A stretch of 64,000 nucleotides of DNA from an uncultured Bifidobacterium sp. (GTDB taxonomy: Bacteria; Actinomycetota; Actinomycetes; Actinomycetales; Bifidobacteriaceae): contig NZ_CAUEQY010000003.1 of NCBI RefSeq assembly GCF_959020145.1, positions 1 to 64,000 of the forward strand. Reading direction: 5' to 3'. Within the stretch, counting starts at the first letter, position 1. Each line of letters opens with the position of its first letter. Below are positions 1-10,900 of this stretch, piece after piece. Under the pieces are notes generated by a model. It searched no databases and was not told the origin of the DNA. It was given only the letters and a program-made list of their open reading frames with translations. The position numbers and the translations under genes are program-made.

Positions 1-84
1 TTCAACATCTCAACGAAGAACAAAACCGAAAGTGCGCAGGAATTCGGACGTTATCCTATGGCATCTCAATTAAAGCGTAGATGA
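1..84. other. Window edge, no gene seen
   Basis: This short stretch lies downstream of the last small gene of the BREX operon. I see no open frame with a ribosome site and no clear terminator in it. The operon may continue or end beyond the window edge. Confidence 0.4.
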
Positions 85-366
85 TTACTTCTTTAATGTT
101 GCCTTGATCGCCATGAAGACCGCCTTGCCGACTTTGGGACCATACTTTCTTATCAAAGCGACCATCAAAGTTCCCATGGCGATTCCGGTCTTTTTCAGGT
201 AGCCGGTAATTTCTTCCCAGCAAGCAGGACAGAACGGCAGCTTGTTGTCGGAAGCCAGTTCTATCTTGCACTTGATGCAAGAGCGTTTTTTCGACGCAGG
301 ATTCTCTTCGTCAACACCTGCAATTTCATCAGCAACTTTTTCAGCATCCTCAGTTTTCTTCATCAT
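85..366 (-). CDS. Small zinc-ribbon protein at the end of the BREX operon
   Basis: This small protein of about 93 residues has four cysteines in the pattern CIKC and CPAC near its middle, which suggests a zinc ribbon. The region after the ribbon is basic and hydrophobic (AMGTLMVALIRKYGPKVG) and could be an amphipathic or membrane-associated helix. I chose the ATG at 364-366 because GAGGAG lies seven bases upstream. The gene overlaps the end of the preceding zinc-ribbon frame by about 17 bases, so the two are probably translationally coupled. The function is unknown; position suggests it is an accessory of the BREX operon, but that is inference. Confidence 0.65.
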   Translation of the reverse strand: MMKKTEDAEKVADEIAGVDEENPASKKRSCIKCKIELASDNKLPFCPACWEEITGYLKKTGIAMGTLMVALIRKYGPKVGKAVFMAIKATLKK

Positions 367-1473
367 GCTGCTTCTCCTCATCGTTAGAATCATTCCCGTT
401 CCCATCATTCTCGGTAATGAGCTTCGGAGAAATTACTTCGCCCGCGTCGAGAGCCTTCACCACGCTTTCAATGTTCGCTGCAACCTGCAAAGAACCGTCA
501 ATAAACTTTTCCTGATTACTGCCCCTGTTCTTGCTCTTCACGCTGCCTACAAGGTTGAGCATCGTATCGCGCTTATCGAGATCATAGTTCTTAATGAACT
601 TATTAAGATCCTGAAGGCAATACGCGGCCACGTCCTGTTGCCCCAACGCCATATGCGTTTGCATCTGCACGTTCACTGCATTCACAATCGCCACATAATC
701 CTGCATTGCCCTTAATGCAGCATCCGATTTCTTGCTACCCTGCTTCACCAGCCGCTGCTGCTGCGCAAAATTACGCACCAGCAAAGCCTTCGCGCGCGTG
801 GCCTCGTTCAACGCTTCACGTACATACTCATTACGTTCCCGACTGCTCTCGATACGACACGCTTGCTGGAACATATCAAACGCAGCATCGACACGGGCCA
901 AACGATCCTGCTGCATTTCCTCACCGAGCTGTTGCACAGCTCGGCCGACTTCATCGATTTTTCCATTACCAAGCAAAGGGCAGCCTGTGTTTCAAGATGC
1001 TGCATAGCCGGCAATAACGTATCATTTCTGACGACTTTCTCCAAACGCACTTGTTTGAAGATTTTATTGCGTTCATCGAACACTTCAGCGAGAATCTCAC
1101 CGTTTTTATCCGTGGCGAAATGGAGTTTGCCCTCTTCAATCATGCGCATGATATGTTCCGGAAGCTTGGCTTCCAAATGCACAGTTCCGCCAAACATACT
1201 TTCTAATGTTTCCGCCAGAGCCGGAAGCATGGTTGAAAGCCATTTCCAATCAGTCAAATGCCGAAACAGATTCTTGCTGTCTTCGTCAGACAACCAAATC
1301 TCGCCACGCCGGCCATCATCCATCACGATTTCGCAAGGCACAATTGGCACAGGACGATACTCCCCCTGCTTGTATATTGGCCGGCTCGGATCATCACCGC
1401 GAAAACCGCAATACGGACACATGGTCGCGGTCTCTGCCACATACGTTCCGCAAGCTGGACATTGGACATTCAT
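350..1473 (-). pseudogene. Zinc-ribbon protein, split by a frameshift, downstream of brxL
   Basis: Two overlapping frames together look like one protein of roughly 370 residues. The first begins at an ATG at 1471-1473, seven bases after the brxL stop and behind a GTGAGG ribosome site, with an N-terminal zinc ribbon (CPACG, then CPYCGF). It stays coherent up to about LETQAALCL. The second frame picks up near base 976 (LGNGKIDEVGRAVQQLGEEM) and runs to 350 with long helical, probably coiled-coil, sequence. One extra T in the TTT run near 971-974 would join them as one chain. The slip site does not have the canonical -1 heptamer register, so a real indel or a sequencing error is likelier than programmed frameshifting. 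A separate second gene starting at TTG is also possible. Function unknown. Confidence 0.6.
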
Positions 1474-1480
1474 TTTTGCC

Positions 1481-3691
1481 TCACTTCTCGCGGACCCGCT
1501 GATACGTGACCTTGCATTCCTTAACGCGGCGGAGCTGCTGATGGCGCAACAGCGGGTTAAGCCAATCGCCGTCAACGAATTTCTGGAAGATGTCAAGACC
1601 ACGACCGGGAAGAATTTCCCAGCCGGTATCCGCAGTAATGGAACGGTCGTGCAAAGTGTCTCTGAATTCGTATGTAAGGTTCACGCCCAGCTGTGAGAAC
1701 GTCGATGCCAGTTCGTTCAAACCATCTAGCTGCGCTTCCATGAATCCAGGCTCATTATGCCCGGTCACCAGATGAACGGCTACATCCTCATCGGGATTTT
1801 TGCATCTCAGCAGCATCTCCAAGAACTCAGCCAGATTACGCAGCTGGTACGGCTTACGCACATACGCATCCTCTACAACGATTTTCTTTGCCCCGGCCAA
1901 GTAGGGGCCGAATAATCCGAAATACGTGATTCCACGTTGATTCTCGACCAGTTCCCGCTGCTTTCCATCGGCCTTTGCTGCAAGACGCTCGACCGGCGTC
2001 AACATCACCGCTTCTTGATGCCGCGCTACGGGCAAGGCATCGGCATTCTCAGAGGCACCAGCTCCTCCCTCGCTACCCGCAATTGCCACGGCATCATCGG
2101 CAACAGGCGCTTCCGCCTCGCCCTTATCTTCCGAATTCTCAGCTACACGCCCACGCCAATACAGCTGCGGGTAGTCGAGCTCTTCCAACGTCTGCACGGC
2201 GACTACTTCACCGTCGCTCACACGCTTGTAGGTAAACTCGACCTCCTCCATGGTGGAGTCGATGCGGCACAGCTGGTCCTTGACGCGCTTACGGCCCTCG
2301 ATGGCGCAACGCAGCAACGGTTCCATCTGTTCAGGAGAAGCATTGCCGTCCGGGTAAATAAGCTTCATCAATCCGGAGAACGTCTTTTTGATGCCGTCCT
2401 TATCTCGCGTGGACAGTGTGGAAGACAGTTCGAAATACTTTTCGAACCGGTCGCTGTAATCGGCATCGCGCAGGTTGTGCAGAATCTCCGCCAGATAGTC
2501 GACAACGAAACCGAATCCGCTGGTGAACATCTCGGAACGGATCTGTTCGAACTCCCAACCCGGCAGATAGAAGTGAATACGATCCAGGAATGCCGGATCG
2601 TGATACTGTTTCGGCAGTTCCTCGAACAGGTCGGAGTTTTTCAGCATGTACGGCACGTTATGCGAGGTGTTGCCTACGAACGCCATGCTCGCCTCGCCTT
2701 GGAACGTCTCGACGCCACGGGAGAACGACTTGTTGGCCATGTAGTTCTTCATGATGTCCACCAAGTCCCGGCCGGCCTTCTTGGCCTTGCCTGCGAACTC
2801 GTCGAACGCCACCGTGTCCCAATAGCCCACAAGCCCCAAGTGTCCGTTGGAATTGTTCACGAACAGTTTGGCCACTGTCACTTCCCCGCCGGATATGAGC
2901 ATGCCGTGCGGTGAGAATTCCGAGTAGATGTGCGATTTGCCGGTGCCTTTCGGCCCGAGTTCGACCAGATTGTAGTTTCGTTCCACAAACGGCACCATGC
3001 GTACCAGATGCAGCAGTTTCGCCCGGTCGGAGAATAGATCGGGATTGAACCCAATGGATTGCATCAGCAGATCGATCCATTCGCTATCGGTGAATTGCGA
3101 ACGTTGCTGCATGTAGTTTTCGCGATCATCACGCGACATCTGCACAGGCTTGAGCTGCAGCAACTGCCATGGTACTTCGCGCGGGTCGCCGGAATATGCG
3201 TAACCGATCTGGCACATGCACCAGATGCCTGTCACCAGCAGTTTCGGATAGGCCTTTACAAGGCTTGGATCGACAATGACCTGGCTGATGCCGAGATTGG
3301 AGAACGTTGCCTCATACAGGTCGGTTTTGTCATTAAGCACCACCTGCACACGGTCGATAATCCTATGGCTCCCTTTCTCGCGGATTTTCGACTGGATAAG
3401 ATTGGCTTCCTCGCGATGCACATAGTTGTTTGCAAGAATGGCACGCACTCGATCCACACCCGACTCGATACTGGCTTGGTCGGTGTTCGTGGCATATGCG
3501 CTGAGCAGGAACTCGAGCACATACGAGGGCACCAGTGCATTGCCCTTGACCTTGTTCACCAGATCCTTGCGGACGGTGACCCCGGGGAACATATCAGTGA
3601 TCTTAGCGTCCAACGCGGTCAGGGAATTCCCATCCGCGTTGTGTTCAGGACTTTCAATCCAACCGTTCTGGCTCATACCCTGCTCATTCAT
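1481..3691 (-). CDS. brxL: BREX protein BrxL (AAA+ ATPase, Lon-related) with MIT_C-like C-terminus
   Basis: This is the 736-residue BrxL of a BREX phage-defence system. The AAA+ core is seen directly: Walker A GPKGTGKS at residues 246-253 and a Walker B-like WDTVAFDEFA at about 291-300. BrxL family members form DNA-binding AAA+ rings and are needed for BREX immunity in several type 1 systems. An acidic Ala/Glu-rich linker near residues 540-590 leads to a C-terminal domain with VEDAYVRKPYQLRNL, LHDRSI and GWEILPGRGLDIFQ, which resembles the MIT_C (phospholipase-D-like) fold rather than a Lon Ser-Lys protease domain. The gene follows pglZ by 42 bases and precedes the zinc-ribbon gene by seven, so it belongs to the same transcript. 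The family call is firm; the C-terminal domain assignment is from motif memory. Confidence 0.9.
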   Translation of the reverse strand: MNEQGMSQNGWIESPEHNADGNSLTALDAKITDMFPGVTVRKDLVNKVKGNALVPSYVLEFLLSAYATNTDQASIESGVDRVRAILANNYVHREEANLIQSKIREKGSHRIIDRVQVVLNDKTDLYEATFSNLGISQVIVDPSLVKAYPKLLVTGIWCMCQIGYAYSGDPREVPWQLLQLKPVQMSRDDRENYMQQRSQFTDSEWIDLLMQSIGFNPDLFSDRAKLLHLVRMVPFVERNYNLVELGPKGTGKSHIYSEFSPHGMLISGGEVTVAKLFVNNSNGHLGLVGYWDTVAFDEFAGKAKKAGRDLVDIMKNYMANKSFSRGVETFQGEASMAFVGNTSHNVPYMLKNSDLFEELPKQYHDPAFLDRIHFYLPGWEFEQIRSEMFTSGFGFVVDYLAEILHNLRDADYSDRFEKYFELSSTLSTRDKDGIKKTFSGLMKLIYPDGNASPEQMEPLLRCAIEGRKRVKDQLCRIDSTMEEVEFTYKRVSDGEVVAVQTLEELDYPQLYWRGRVAENSEDKGEAEAPVADDAVAIAGSEGGAGASENADALPVARHQEAVMLTPVERLAAKADGKQRELVENQRGITYFGLFGPYLAGAKKIVVEDAYVRKPYQLRNLAEFLEMLLRCKNPDEDVAVHLVTGHNEPGFMEAQLDGLNELASTFSQLGVNLTYEFRDTLHDRSITADTGWEILPGRGLDIFQKFVDGDWLNPLLRHQQLRRVKECKVTYQRVREK

Positions 3692-3733
3692 TGTGTTACC
3701 CCTTACGGTCGCTTTCCTCTGTGCTCATCCAAT

Positions 3734-6379
3734 TCAGTCGAAGAATCCGGCATCGTCGGCCACCACGCCCTGTTTGAAGAAGTATCGTGCCTTCTGGTCA
3801 AGCATGACCAGCACATTTGACCCATCTGTCTTCTCACGCAGGCGCAGTTCGATATTCGTTCCATTGAATCGTTCCGCGTCACTGGTCAGCATGAGCGTAG
3901 CCGTCACATGGCGTTCGCTTTTCTCCTGCCCGAGCAGATCGAAGGCGACCGGTGTCTCATTGGAGATGAGCACATCATTGCCTGCCGTATCGCGCCCCCA
4001 CAATCCGGCCAATACGGTACGTGCGCGGATTTTTCCTCCAACGGGCTCGTTCTGGAAGAATTCCACAGTCAACTGTCTGCTGGAAAGCCTGTCGGTTCGT
4101 TGCAGAATAGTGAATTCCACAGGCCTCACATCGTCGGCCGCGGAACGCCCCTTACTGACATGCAGCACAGGAACGACGATTTCCTGCAATGCTGCTCCTC
4201 CATGCACATACTTCACACCGGCGCCCTGCATGCGCAAGCGCATGATGGAGTTCGGTACTTGAATGCTTATGCCTTCATTCCGAGCATCGTCCATTCCTAT
4301 CTGCGCGGCATTGAATGTCACGAACGCACGACCCGGAGCAAGATTGGATCCGATGGAGAATCGCCTCTTTCTCACCCATACCGCATCGCCCTTGGGCTGT
4401 TCGCTCAGCCATTCCGTACCGTCCAAATCTCGGTCCTGATAGAGGAATCCGTGGTCCGCAGTGATGATCATGTTATGGACGTTGCCGCTGGCAAGTTTTT
4501 TGACTACTTCGCCCAGTTCCTTGAACGTCTTCTCGCATGCGTCTACCGTTTCCAATTCGGTTTTCTCCGCATCACCGGTGGCGTCGATATGGTTGTGATA
4601 CACATACAACACGTTGCAGGATTTATATAGTTCTTTGATTTCGCTGACTTTCAGCTTTGTCAAATCGTCATATCTAATCGCTTTGCCGCCTACGGCCGAA
4701 AGAATGGCATCACGCGCTTCGATTCCTTTGGTGCTGCGTCCATCCGCGAGAACATACAAACGGTCTTTGCTGTCGAATTCGAGCGAGCCGTGCGGCAGCA
4801 ACGCCGCCATGCCAAGTTGTGTATAGGATGGCAGAACGCTGTATTGCATGTTCAGTTTCGTACTGAAACGGCTTTCTCTGTCGATGCGTTCGGACAGTTC
4901 CTGCGCAACCTCGTAACGTAGCGCATCGGAAATGATCACGGCGATTTTTCTGCCGGCCTTCAAGGTCGGCGCGATTTCACGTTCATAGAAATTGGTTTGC
5001 GCGTCCATGTCTATGAACTTCCATTGGCTAAGCGTATCGACTTGTTTTTGCCATGCCTGGCCCAAATCCTGCTGATATGCCTCGTAGGCGCTTTGCAAAT
5101 CATCGTCCACGCTCACCGCATCCGGGTTGGCGCGATGCCATGCGAGCACATATCTTCTGTATGCGCCGTCGGCCTTGTATAGCTTTTCAGCATACAGCTT
5201 CATCCCCTGCTCCGGCGAGCTGACGGTGCTGACGAGTTCACCGCATTCAGCCAGAACGGCACGGAGCCTGCTTGCTGCGGCAATGCACTCATATTGGTCG
5301 GCATATTCTGCATACCAGAGTTTTTGCTTGCGCCCGTTGATGATTCGTTGCACCTGGTCGTCCGTAATGGATTGCGATCCCAATCGTTCGAACAGCTTGT
5401 TGACGATCATCTCATCCACGTCGCGGAACAGGTCGCGGTCGGCAAGCTCTTCTACGCTCATGTCGGCGATTCGAGTGGACAGGTGCAGTTCCTCCACGGC
5501 ATTCTCGGAAAGATTCTGCAGCACCGTGCGCATGTCGATGTTCTTATACCAATCGTCCCAGTCGCGAATAATGTTCGCATAAGCGGAAACGGCGTTCCTG
5601 CCATCGGAGAATCCATTCCATGCCAGCTGGAACAGCCATAGCACGAAGTCTTTCACCGTTGGCTCGTTGCCGGCATCAGTATCCACATCAAAACGATAAA
5701 TGCGCCGTGTTCCAGTCCAATGGAACATGCTTAATCCCATGCGTTCGATCGCGGTGATACCGGAATCGTCACCCTGCGAATATTGTGTAAGCAGCTCAGC
5801 CCAGATGTCTTGCATGCTGTGCCGATCGTCTTTCAGTTGCAGCAACGTGGCGATCATCTTCGCCTGAAAATCGGTGACGTCGTCGTGCACGTTAAGACGT
5901 TTTGCGAAGCGCTTGGCGCGTTCTTCGCTGTCGAAGAACTTCGGTACACGCTTCATCACTTCCAACCACTCGTTTCGGGTGTCGGCGGAAGCTTCCGGCA
6001 GTGTTTCCGTAAGCGTCACGGCGAGTTTGTCCATGGTGAACGTGGGGCCGTATGCCAGTTCCAAATCCAACAGCCAGTTGTCTTGAACCGCCAGGTCCGG
6101 CTCCGTCAGATATACGAGGAATTTTTGATTCGGCTGCTCGTGGAACATGCGATAGCGCACGGTGAACGGAATGTACCGCCTGTCGTTCTCATCACCGATT
6201 TCCGGGGTGATGAGTTCAACCTCACGCAGTATCTCATCAGTGGTGCGCTCCCCCACCAACGTTTCCACAACATCCGCGTACTGTTTCTTGTCATCACGCC
6301 AGAACACGATGCGCCCACGCTCGCCTGGCTGGCTGAAACGTCTGGCGAGCAGTCTTGTTACTTGGCTATTCTCACTCAT
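3734..6379 (-). CDS. pglZ: BREX alkaline-phosphatase-fold protein PglZ
   Basis: PglZ is a core BREX component of the alkaline phosphatase superfamily. The metal-site segments are visible as VIISDALRYEV near residue 485 and ITADHGFLYQD near residue 640, preceded by a long helical N-terminal region. The length, about 881 residues, is normal for type 1 PglZ. I chose the ATG at 6377-6379 (MSENSQVTRLL) over an upstream in-frame start because an AAGGACGGA ribosome site precedes it and it overlaps the end of the AlbA_2 gene by eight bases, typical of translational coupling. In known BREX systems PglZ acts with the methyltransferase PglX; its exact biochemical activity there is not settled. Confidence 0.93.
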   Translation of the reverse strand: MSENSQVTRLLARRFSQPGERGRIVFWRDDKKQYADVVETLVGERTTDEILREVELITPEIGDENDRRYIPFTVRYRMFHEQPNQKFLVYLTEPDLAVQDNWLLDLELAYGPTFTMDKLAVTLTETLPEASADTRNEWLEVMKRVPKFFDSEERAKRFAKRLNVHDDVTDFQAKMIATLLQLKDDRHSMQDIWAELLTQYSQGDDSGITAIERMGLSMFHWTGTRRIYRFDVDTDAGNEPTVKDFVLWLFQLAWNGFSDGRNAVSAYANIIRDWDDWYKNIDMRTVLQNLSENAVEELHLSTRIADMSVEELADRDLFRDVDEMIVNKLFERLGSQSITDDQVQRIINGRKQKLWYAEYADQYECIAAASRLRAVLAECGELVSTVSSPEQGMKLYAEKLYKADGAYRRYVLAWHRANPDAVSVDDDLQSAYEAYQQDLGQAWQKQVDTLSQWKFIDMDAQTNFYEREIAPTLKAGRKIAVIISDALRYEVAQELSERIDRESRFSTKLNMQYSVLPSYTQLGMAALLPHGSLEFDSKDRLYVLADGRSTKGIEARDAILSAVGGKAIRYDDLTKLKVSEIKELYKSCNVLYVYHNHIDATGDAEKTELETVDACEKTFKELGEVVKKLASGNVHNMIITADHGFLYQDRDLDGTEWLSEQPKGDAVWVRKRRFSIGSNLAPGRAFVTFNAAQIGMDDARNEGISIQVPNSIMRLRMQGAGVKYVHGGAALQEIVVPVLHVSKGRSAADDVRPVEFTILQRTDRLSSRQLTVEFFQNEPVGGKIRARTVLAGLWGRDTAGNDVLISNETPVAFDLLGQEKSERHVTATLMLTSDAERFNGTNIELRLREKTDGSNVLVMLDQKARYFFKQGVVADDAGFFD

Positions 6380-7910
6380 GCAGTTCCGTCCTTTTCTTCG
6401 CTTCAGCGTATCGAGTGGCGCGGGCAGCACCAATTTTCACTGCACTGCCTTCCTCTACCAGACTCTTCAATATTCGTTGAGCCTGCCTTTCCTGCACGCC
6501 CAGTATCCGTATGGCGTCAGAGATAGAAATGCTCGCATTCTTACGCAGCGCATCAAGAATACGCTCTTTCTGGGATGGAACCACTGCAATGGCGGCATTC
6601 GGAGCAGCACTCGTTTTTGAAGTTGCTCCTTCCACAATCCCGTCATCAGAAAGCGAATCCCGTCGTAATCCCGTCACAATCCCGTCATCAGAAAGCGAAT
6701 CCCGTCGTAATCCCGTCACAATCCCGTCATCAGAACCTGTCTCTGAGCCATTGCGATAAATGTTGATGCGCAGATCCATATCGCCGCCAAAGAATTCCGG
6801 TTCCGGCAATCCGGCATCGCGCACCTCCTGCATCACACGCAGGATGCCGCTCCCCCAATGCTCAATGTAACCCATGTACTCAAAGGCAGAGGCCAATGCC
6901 TCGTTGCGGATTTTCGAATAGCCCTGCTTCATGCGTTCAATGGTCTGCCCCATTGGCAAGCGCCCGGGCGAAGTGATCTCCAATCGATTATCGTAGATCG
7001 CGATCTGAATGCTTGAATGGTCGATATAGCTGCGATGCACTATCGCGTTGACAATCAGCTCTCGAACGGCGTCCGGTGGAATCTCGTACACATCCTGCCG
7101 GTACACGCCCTTGAATCTGGCACCCATATGGATGTTGCGCAACACATACTGGTAGGACTCTTCGATAAGCTCCTGCGGAGTGCCGACGAACTCACGTCGA
7201 TCCACAAACACAGCTTTGGTGGTTCCCTTGAACACGCCGCATTGCACCACAGACCGGACGGCCTCATTACCAGTCAGAATCGCATAGGCGTTGGTGGGCA
7301 CCAATTGCCCGTCTTGTTCCGCCAGCACGCCCCATTGCAGCAACTGTTTCTCCGTAACCGTTTTGACTTTCGAGGGGTCTTCGGCATTATCTTTCGCGGT
7401 TTTCGTCAGACTTGCGCACAATGCTTCAACGTCTTCTTCCGTTACGGACAGTCCAAGGCACTGTACCTGATCAAAGCTCCGGTTGCTGCCTTCGATGGTC
7501 AGCTCCCGGATAGTGGGCTGATCGGCTTGACGCGTGGTGCCAGCTACGCGGACGAACGTTCCTTGTTCCTGGCCGAACGACTTGATATGGTACGGACGCT
7601 GCAAGCCGGGAGCGATCTCAGCCACGATAACCGTTTTGCCGTTCACATCATGCATGGTGATGTCGGGAATAATCAGTGGCTCGCAGCTATTGACGATGGC
7701 GTCCGAAATGGAGTCCATTACCGTGAACACCTTGTCTTCGGCAATACCAACCACACGGAGCGTTTGATCTTCGACGCCGAACACCAAACATCCGCCTTGT
7801 CCATTGGCAAACGCCACCGCGGTTTTGGTGTAGTTGATGCTCCTAGAGGGAGGCGTGAGCTTGTACTCCACATTCTTGGATTCGCCGCACAACAGTGTTT
7901 TAATACCCAT
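6372..7910 (-). CDS. AlbA_2 (Schlafen-type) ATP-binding regulator embedded in BREX
   Basis: The 512-residue protein has an N-terminal AlbA_2 domain (ESKNVEYKLTPPSRSI, then FANGQGGCLVFGVED), a middle HATPase-like part (RELIVNAIVHRSY, then LEITSPGRLP and EHWGSGILRVM), and a C-terminal winged helix (ISISDAIRILGVQERQAQRIL). Between the last two lies a 14-residue tandem repeat at residues 393-425. Proteins of this layout are usually annotated as transcriptional regulators or ATP-binding proteins, and several occur inside defence loci. It starts 21 bases after the SIR2 gene behind AAGGTGAG and overlaps pglZ, so it is co-transcribed with BREX. A role in controlling the operon or the SIR2 effector is inference from position. 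Confidence 0.85.
   Translation of the reverse strand: MGIKTLLCGESKNVEYKLTPPSRSINYTKTAVAFANGQGGCLVFGVEDQTLRVVGIAEDKVFTVMDSISDAIVNSCEPLIIPDITMHDVNGKTVIVAEIAPGLQRPYHIKSFGQEQGTFVRVAGTTRQADQPTIRELTIEGSNRSFDQVQCLGLSVTEEDVEALCASLTKTAKDNAEDPSKVKTVTEKQLLQWGVLAEQDGQLVPTNAYAILTGNEAVRSVVQCGVFKGTTKAVFVDRREFVGTPQELIEESYQYVLRNIHMGARFKGVYRQDVYEIPPDAVRELIVNAIVHRSYIDHSSIQIAIYDNRLEITSPGRLPMGQTIERMKQGYSKIRNEALASAFEYMGYIEHWGSGILRVMQEVRDAGLPEPEFFGGDMDLRINIYRNGSETGSDDGIVTGLRRDSLSDDGIVTGLRRDSLSDDGIVEGATSKTSAAPNAAIAVVPSQKERILDALRKNASISISDAIRILGVQERQAQRILKSLVEEGSAVKIGAARATRYAEAKKRTELHE
6634..6735. repeat. 42-bp in-frame tandem repeat in the AlbA_2 gene
   Basis: Two complete 42-bp units (6634-6675 and 6676-6717) and a partial third (6718 to about 6735) are near-identical. 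Each encodes 14 residues (SDDGIVTGLRRDSL) in the linker between the ATPase-like part and the winged helix. Because the unit is a multiple of three, copy-number change by slippage would alter linker length without breaking the frame. Confidence 0.9.
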
Positions 7911-7931
7911 ATCTCACCTTCTTCGTCACCA

Positions 7932-10900
7932 TTACGCAGCTCCTCCTTTGAAAGAAGGACTCCAAGTATCTGAGATGATACGCTTCTGCCTTGCTAAAGA
8001 CACCAATGGACTAACTTTACCAATTCCAAACTTATCGATTAGATTCTGCAATAATTCTTCTACTCGCCATACATAAGGAATATCAGGTTGCTTAAATAAA
8101 CACGTATAAAACTCAATAAATGCCTCCGCACATTCCTGCGGAATATCATCAATATTTTTAAGCATAATAAGGTTGATAAAATCCCGCCCCATAATTCTTG
8201 GGAAATTATCAGAAAGATACTTCATTCCTTCTTTAAGATGCTCATCCAACAGAGGAATTAGTTCAGCAAAAGCAATTCGCTCTTTTTCACTCCAGTTCCG
8301 TCCTTTGCCGGCATGACGATCTTCAATAAATCGATGGAGCCATAAATCCCACACCATATTCTTGCTTTTGGAATCAAGCCGGAATTTGAAAGCCCACACA
8401 ATCCGGTCCATGAACAAAGGAGCATAAATGCCATTCCCAGCTGTCACGACTTTAGACAAAAGTTTCGCTCTCCGTTTATCTTCCAATCCAGCATAAGTAA
8501 CTATCCAAAATACCTGTAAGAGAAAGCTTTGTTTCTTATAATCATCCAAATGAGACAGATATTTAAACTCATCAAGACAGCTCTCATAAAAAGCTATGTC
8601 AATAAGTCGAATATTAAGAATCGGATTCGGGAGCATCACATTCCAAATAAACTTCGTGCCCGCTTTTTTCATTAAATCAGGCAACCAGCTCTCTGTATTT
8701 TCCCGATCAAGCGAATGAAGCATATTGATATTTGTAAGCAATGCTGTCCAAACAAGCGGGGAGAAGTCACCTTCATCATCTACAAAACGACGAACCATCT
8801 TCTTTTCGAGATTATCAAGACCATTCCAAGAATCAGCTTCTTGCCTATATCTCCAACGGATTCTGCCCATCCAGAAATAAGCGAGTTTACCAGGCCAACA
8901 ATTCAAGGAATATGTAACTGGATCGTTCTGCCATTGCTGATCTTTACTTGCGCTGAATGTCGAGCTATATCGTTCCCAAATTTGCAACGCGATATCACTC
9001 ATTATCTGTAAAGTTTTCGCGGTAATCGTAGTCTTTTCCCCATCAATCTGTCTATTCAGGAAAAACGACACTGCGCTTACTTCATCTTGCCCCATCTTCG
9101 GCAATAGCTTCTTCAATAAATCAAGAACCAATATTTGTTCATCATCCAGGGATGCCTCACCCCACCCACGAATGATTGAGCAACTATATTGAACTGCGTC
9201 ACTTTCTTTATGCCGATTGACAAGTTCCCAAAGAGTAAATCCCACCCGAGGATTATGCGAAACAACTTCAGAGATTTGATTATTAATACTCAAAGAATCA
9301 AATTTAACCGTTTTATCTTGGTTACCAAACATTTTTTCTTCGAGAACAGACGGACGATTCTCCAAAATATCAATAAATTGCTCATCAGTAATTCCAGTAG
9401 TTACACTGCAAACTCCTTCAGAATAAATATGGAAATCTGCATGCTCTCGCGGCAAAAAATTATATTTCCGAGCAAGCTCATTCTTCCACTTCTGAGCCTC
9501 AGGCCAATTCCCCATTCCACCATTCATATGCTTAAGAAGCCATTGAAGAACATCAAACTGCTCATAAAGCGCCGTTCGTTCATCAGAATATGTTTCCTTG
9601 AGGGAATCAAGTTTATTCCTCAGATATTCTAGTATGTTTTTCTTCGAATTCTCTCCCATGCTCGGAGCAGCTTCTTTAAGAACCATATAGACTTCATGAT
9701 GGGCATCCAAGTCAAATAAATAATCATGTTCGAGAATCCAAGTGATTTTACGGTTCGCATCCCAATCCGAAAAAGCAATAGTATTAATCGCTAAACGTTT
9801 AAGAAGCGCAGACTCACTATTCCACCACCGATATATCAGACTATCCTGTTGATCTTTATGACCATGCGCATAATCACGAAGAATGTCGACAAACATAGAT
9901 TGCAAATCAGACACATATAAATTCTGATCGCTAGGCTCTATCGATGGCCTACTTAAACAAGAGTATTCATTTTCACCTTGATAAGCTTGTAATAGAGCAC
10001 TAGCTCTTTGTAAGCTGGATTCAGCAAGCAATGCCATCTTCTTCATGTCGAAGCTCAAATGATTATCAATCTCTTCTATCCTGTCATATGGCCATGCAAT
10101 CTCAGCTCTAGGCCTTATGCCGTTCCCCCGGAAAGGCGCGGTCAGTTTTAAATATGGGCGAATAATGAGAGATAATATTTGAGGCGATATATCTGAATTG
10201 TAAAGTAATGATGGCTCAATAAATTCATCAAGAACACTTGGAGCGGAGTGGCCCTGCATGGAAGTCATTAAAACCGTAAAGACCGGAATTAAATCCCGTC
10301 TATCCCGATGGCTGATGCAATAACTGACACATTCATGCAATTGCTCAAATAACCAATCAGACATTGATGATTGCAACTTGCAAAGCACATACAGCACAAA
10401 ATCCCGTTCTTCCGGCTTTTGCACAAAATCGACAAGGAACCAATCCAGCAGAATCTTCTCATTCTGAGTCTTTGGGCCTCTTTCTGTGAAAACTTCCCGG
10501 AGCGCGTCCGAACTCATCAGCCAAGATAGCCATTCCCTCTTTATCTTCGATTTGACCGTCTCTTCTTGACCTTCTTTTCTTTCAATAATGTCGACAAAAC
10601 ATTGCGCGCCCTCGGCTGTAGATAAAGCAGCGCTGGCATAGTCAAGATCAACAGCATCTTTCGGAACACCATTTTCGATAATGCCTGGTAAACGTTTTTC
10701 GTAAGCATTGTAATCCAAGGACATGTGATCAGCCCAAGCATTAATTGCCCTGACTAACGCACAATGCTTATTAGCTGAAGGATAGGCAATCGGAGTAATT
10801 CCATTGTGTTGCCATTCATTATCTCTTCCGTTCATATCCTCTTCAGAGAGGAAAATGTACCGAGGTCTGGCGTGGGACGAAATGCCCAATGCAAGATATC

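Noticed and set aside
350..1473. Programmed -1 ribosomal frameshift in the zinc-ribbon gene
   Set aside because: The CCCTTTG bases are not in the register required for a canonical slippery heptamer; an indel is simpler.
6634..6735. Short CRISPR-like array
   Set aside because: The units are contiguous without spacers and lie in frame inside a coding gene; it is a protein-coding tandem repeat.
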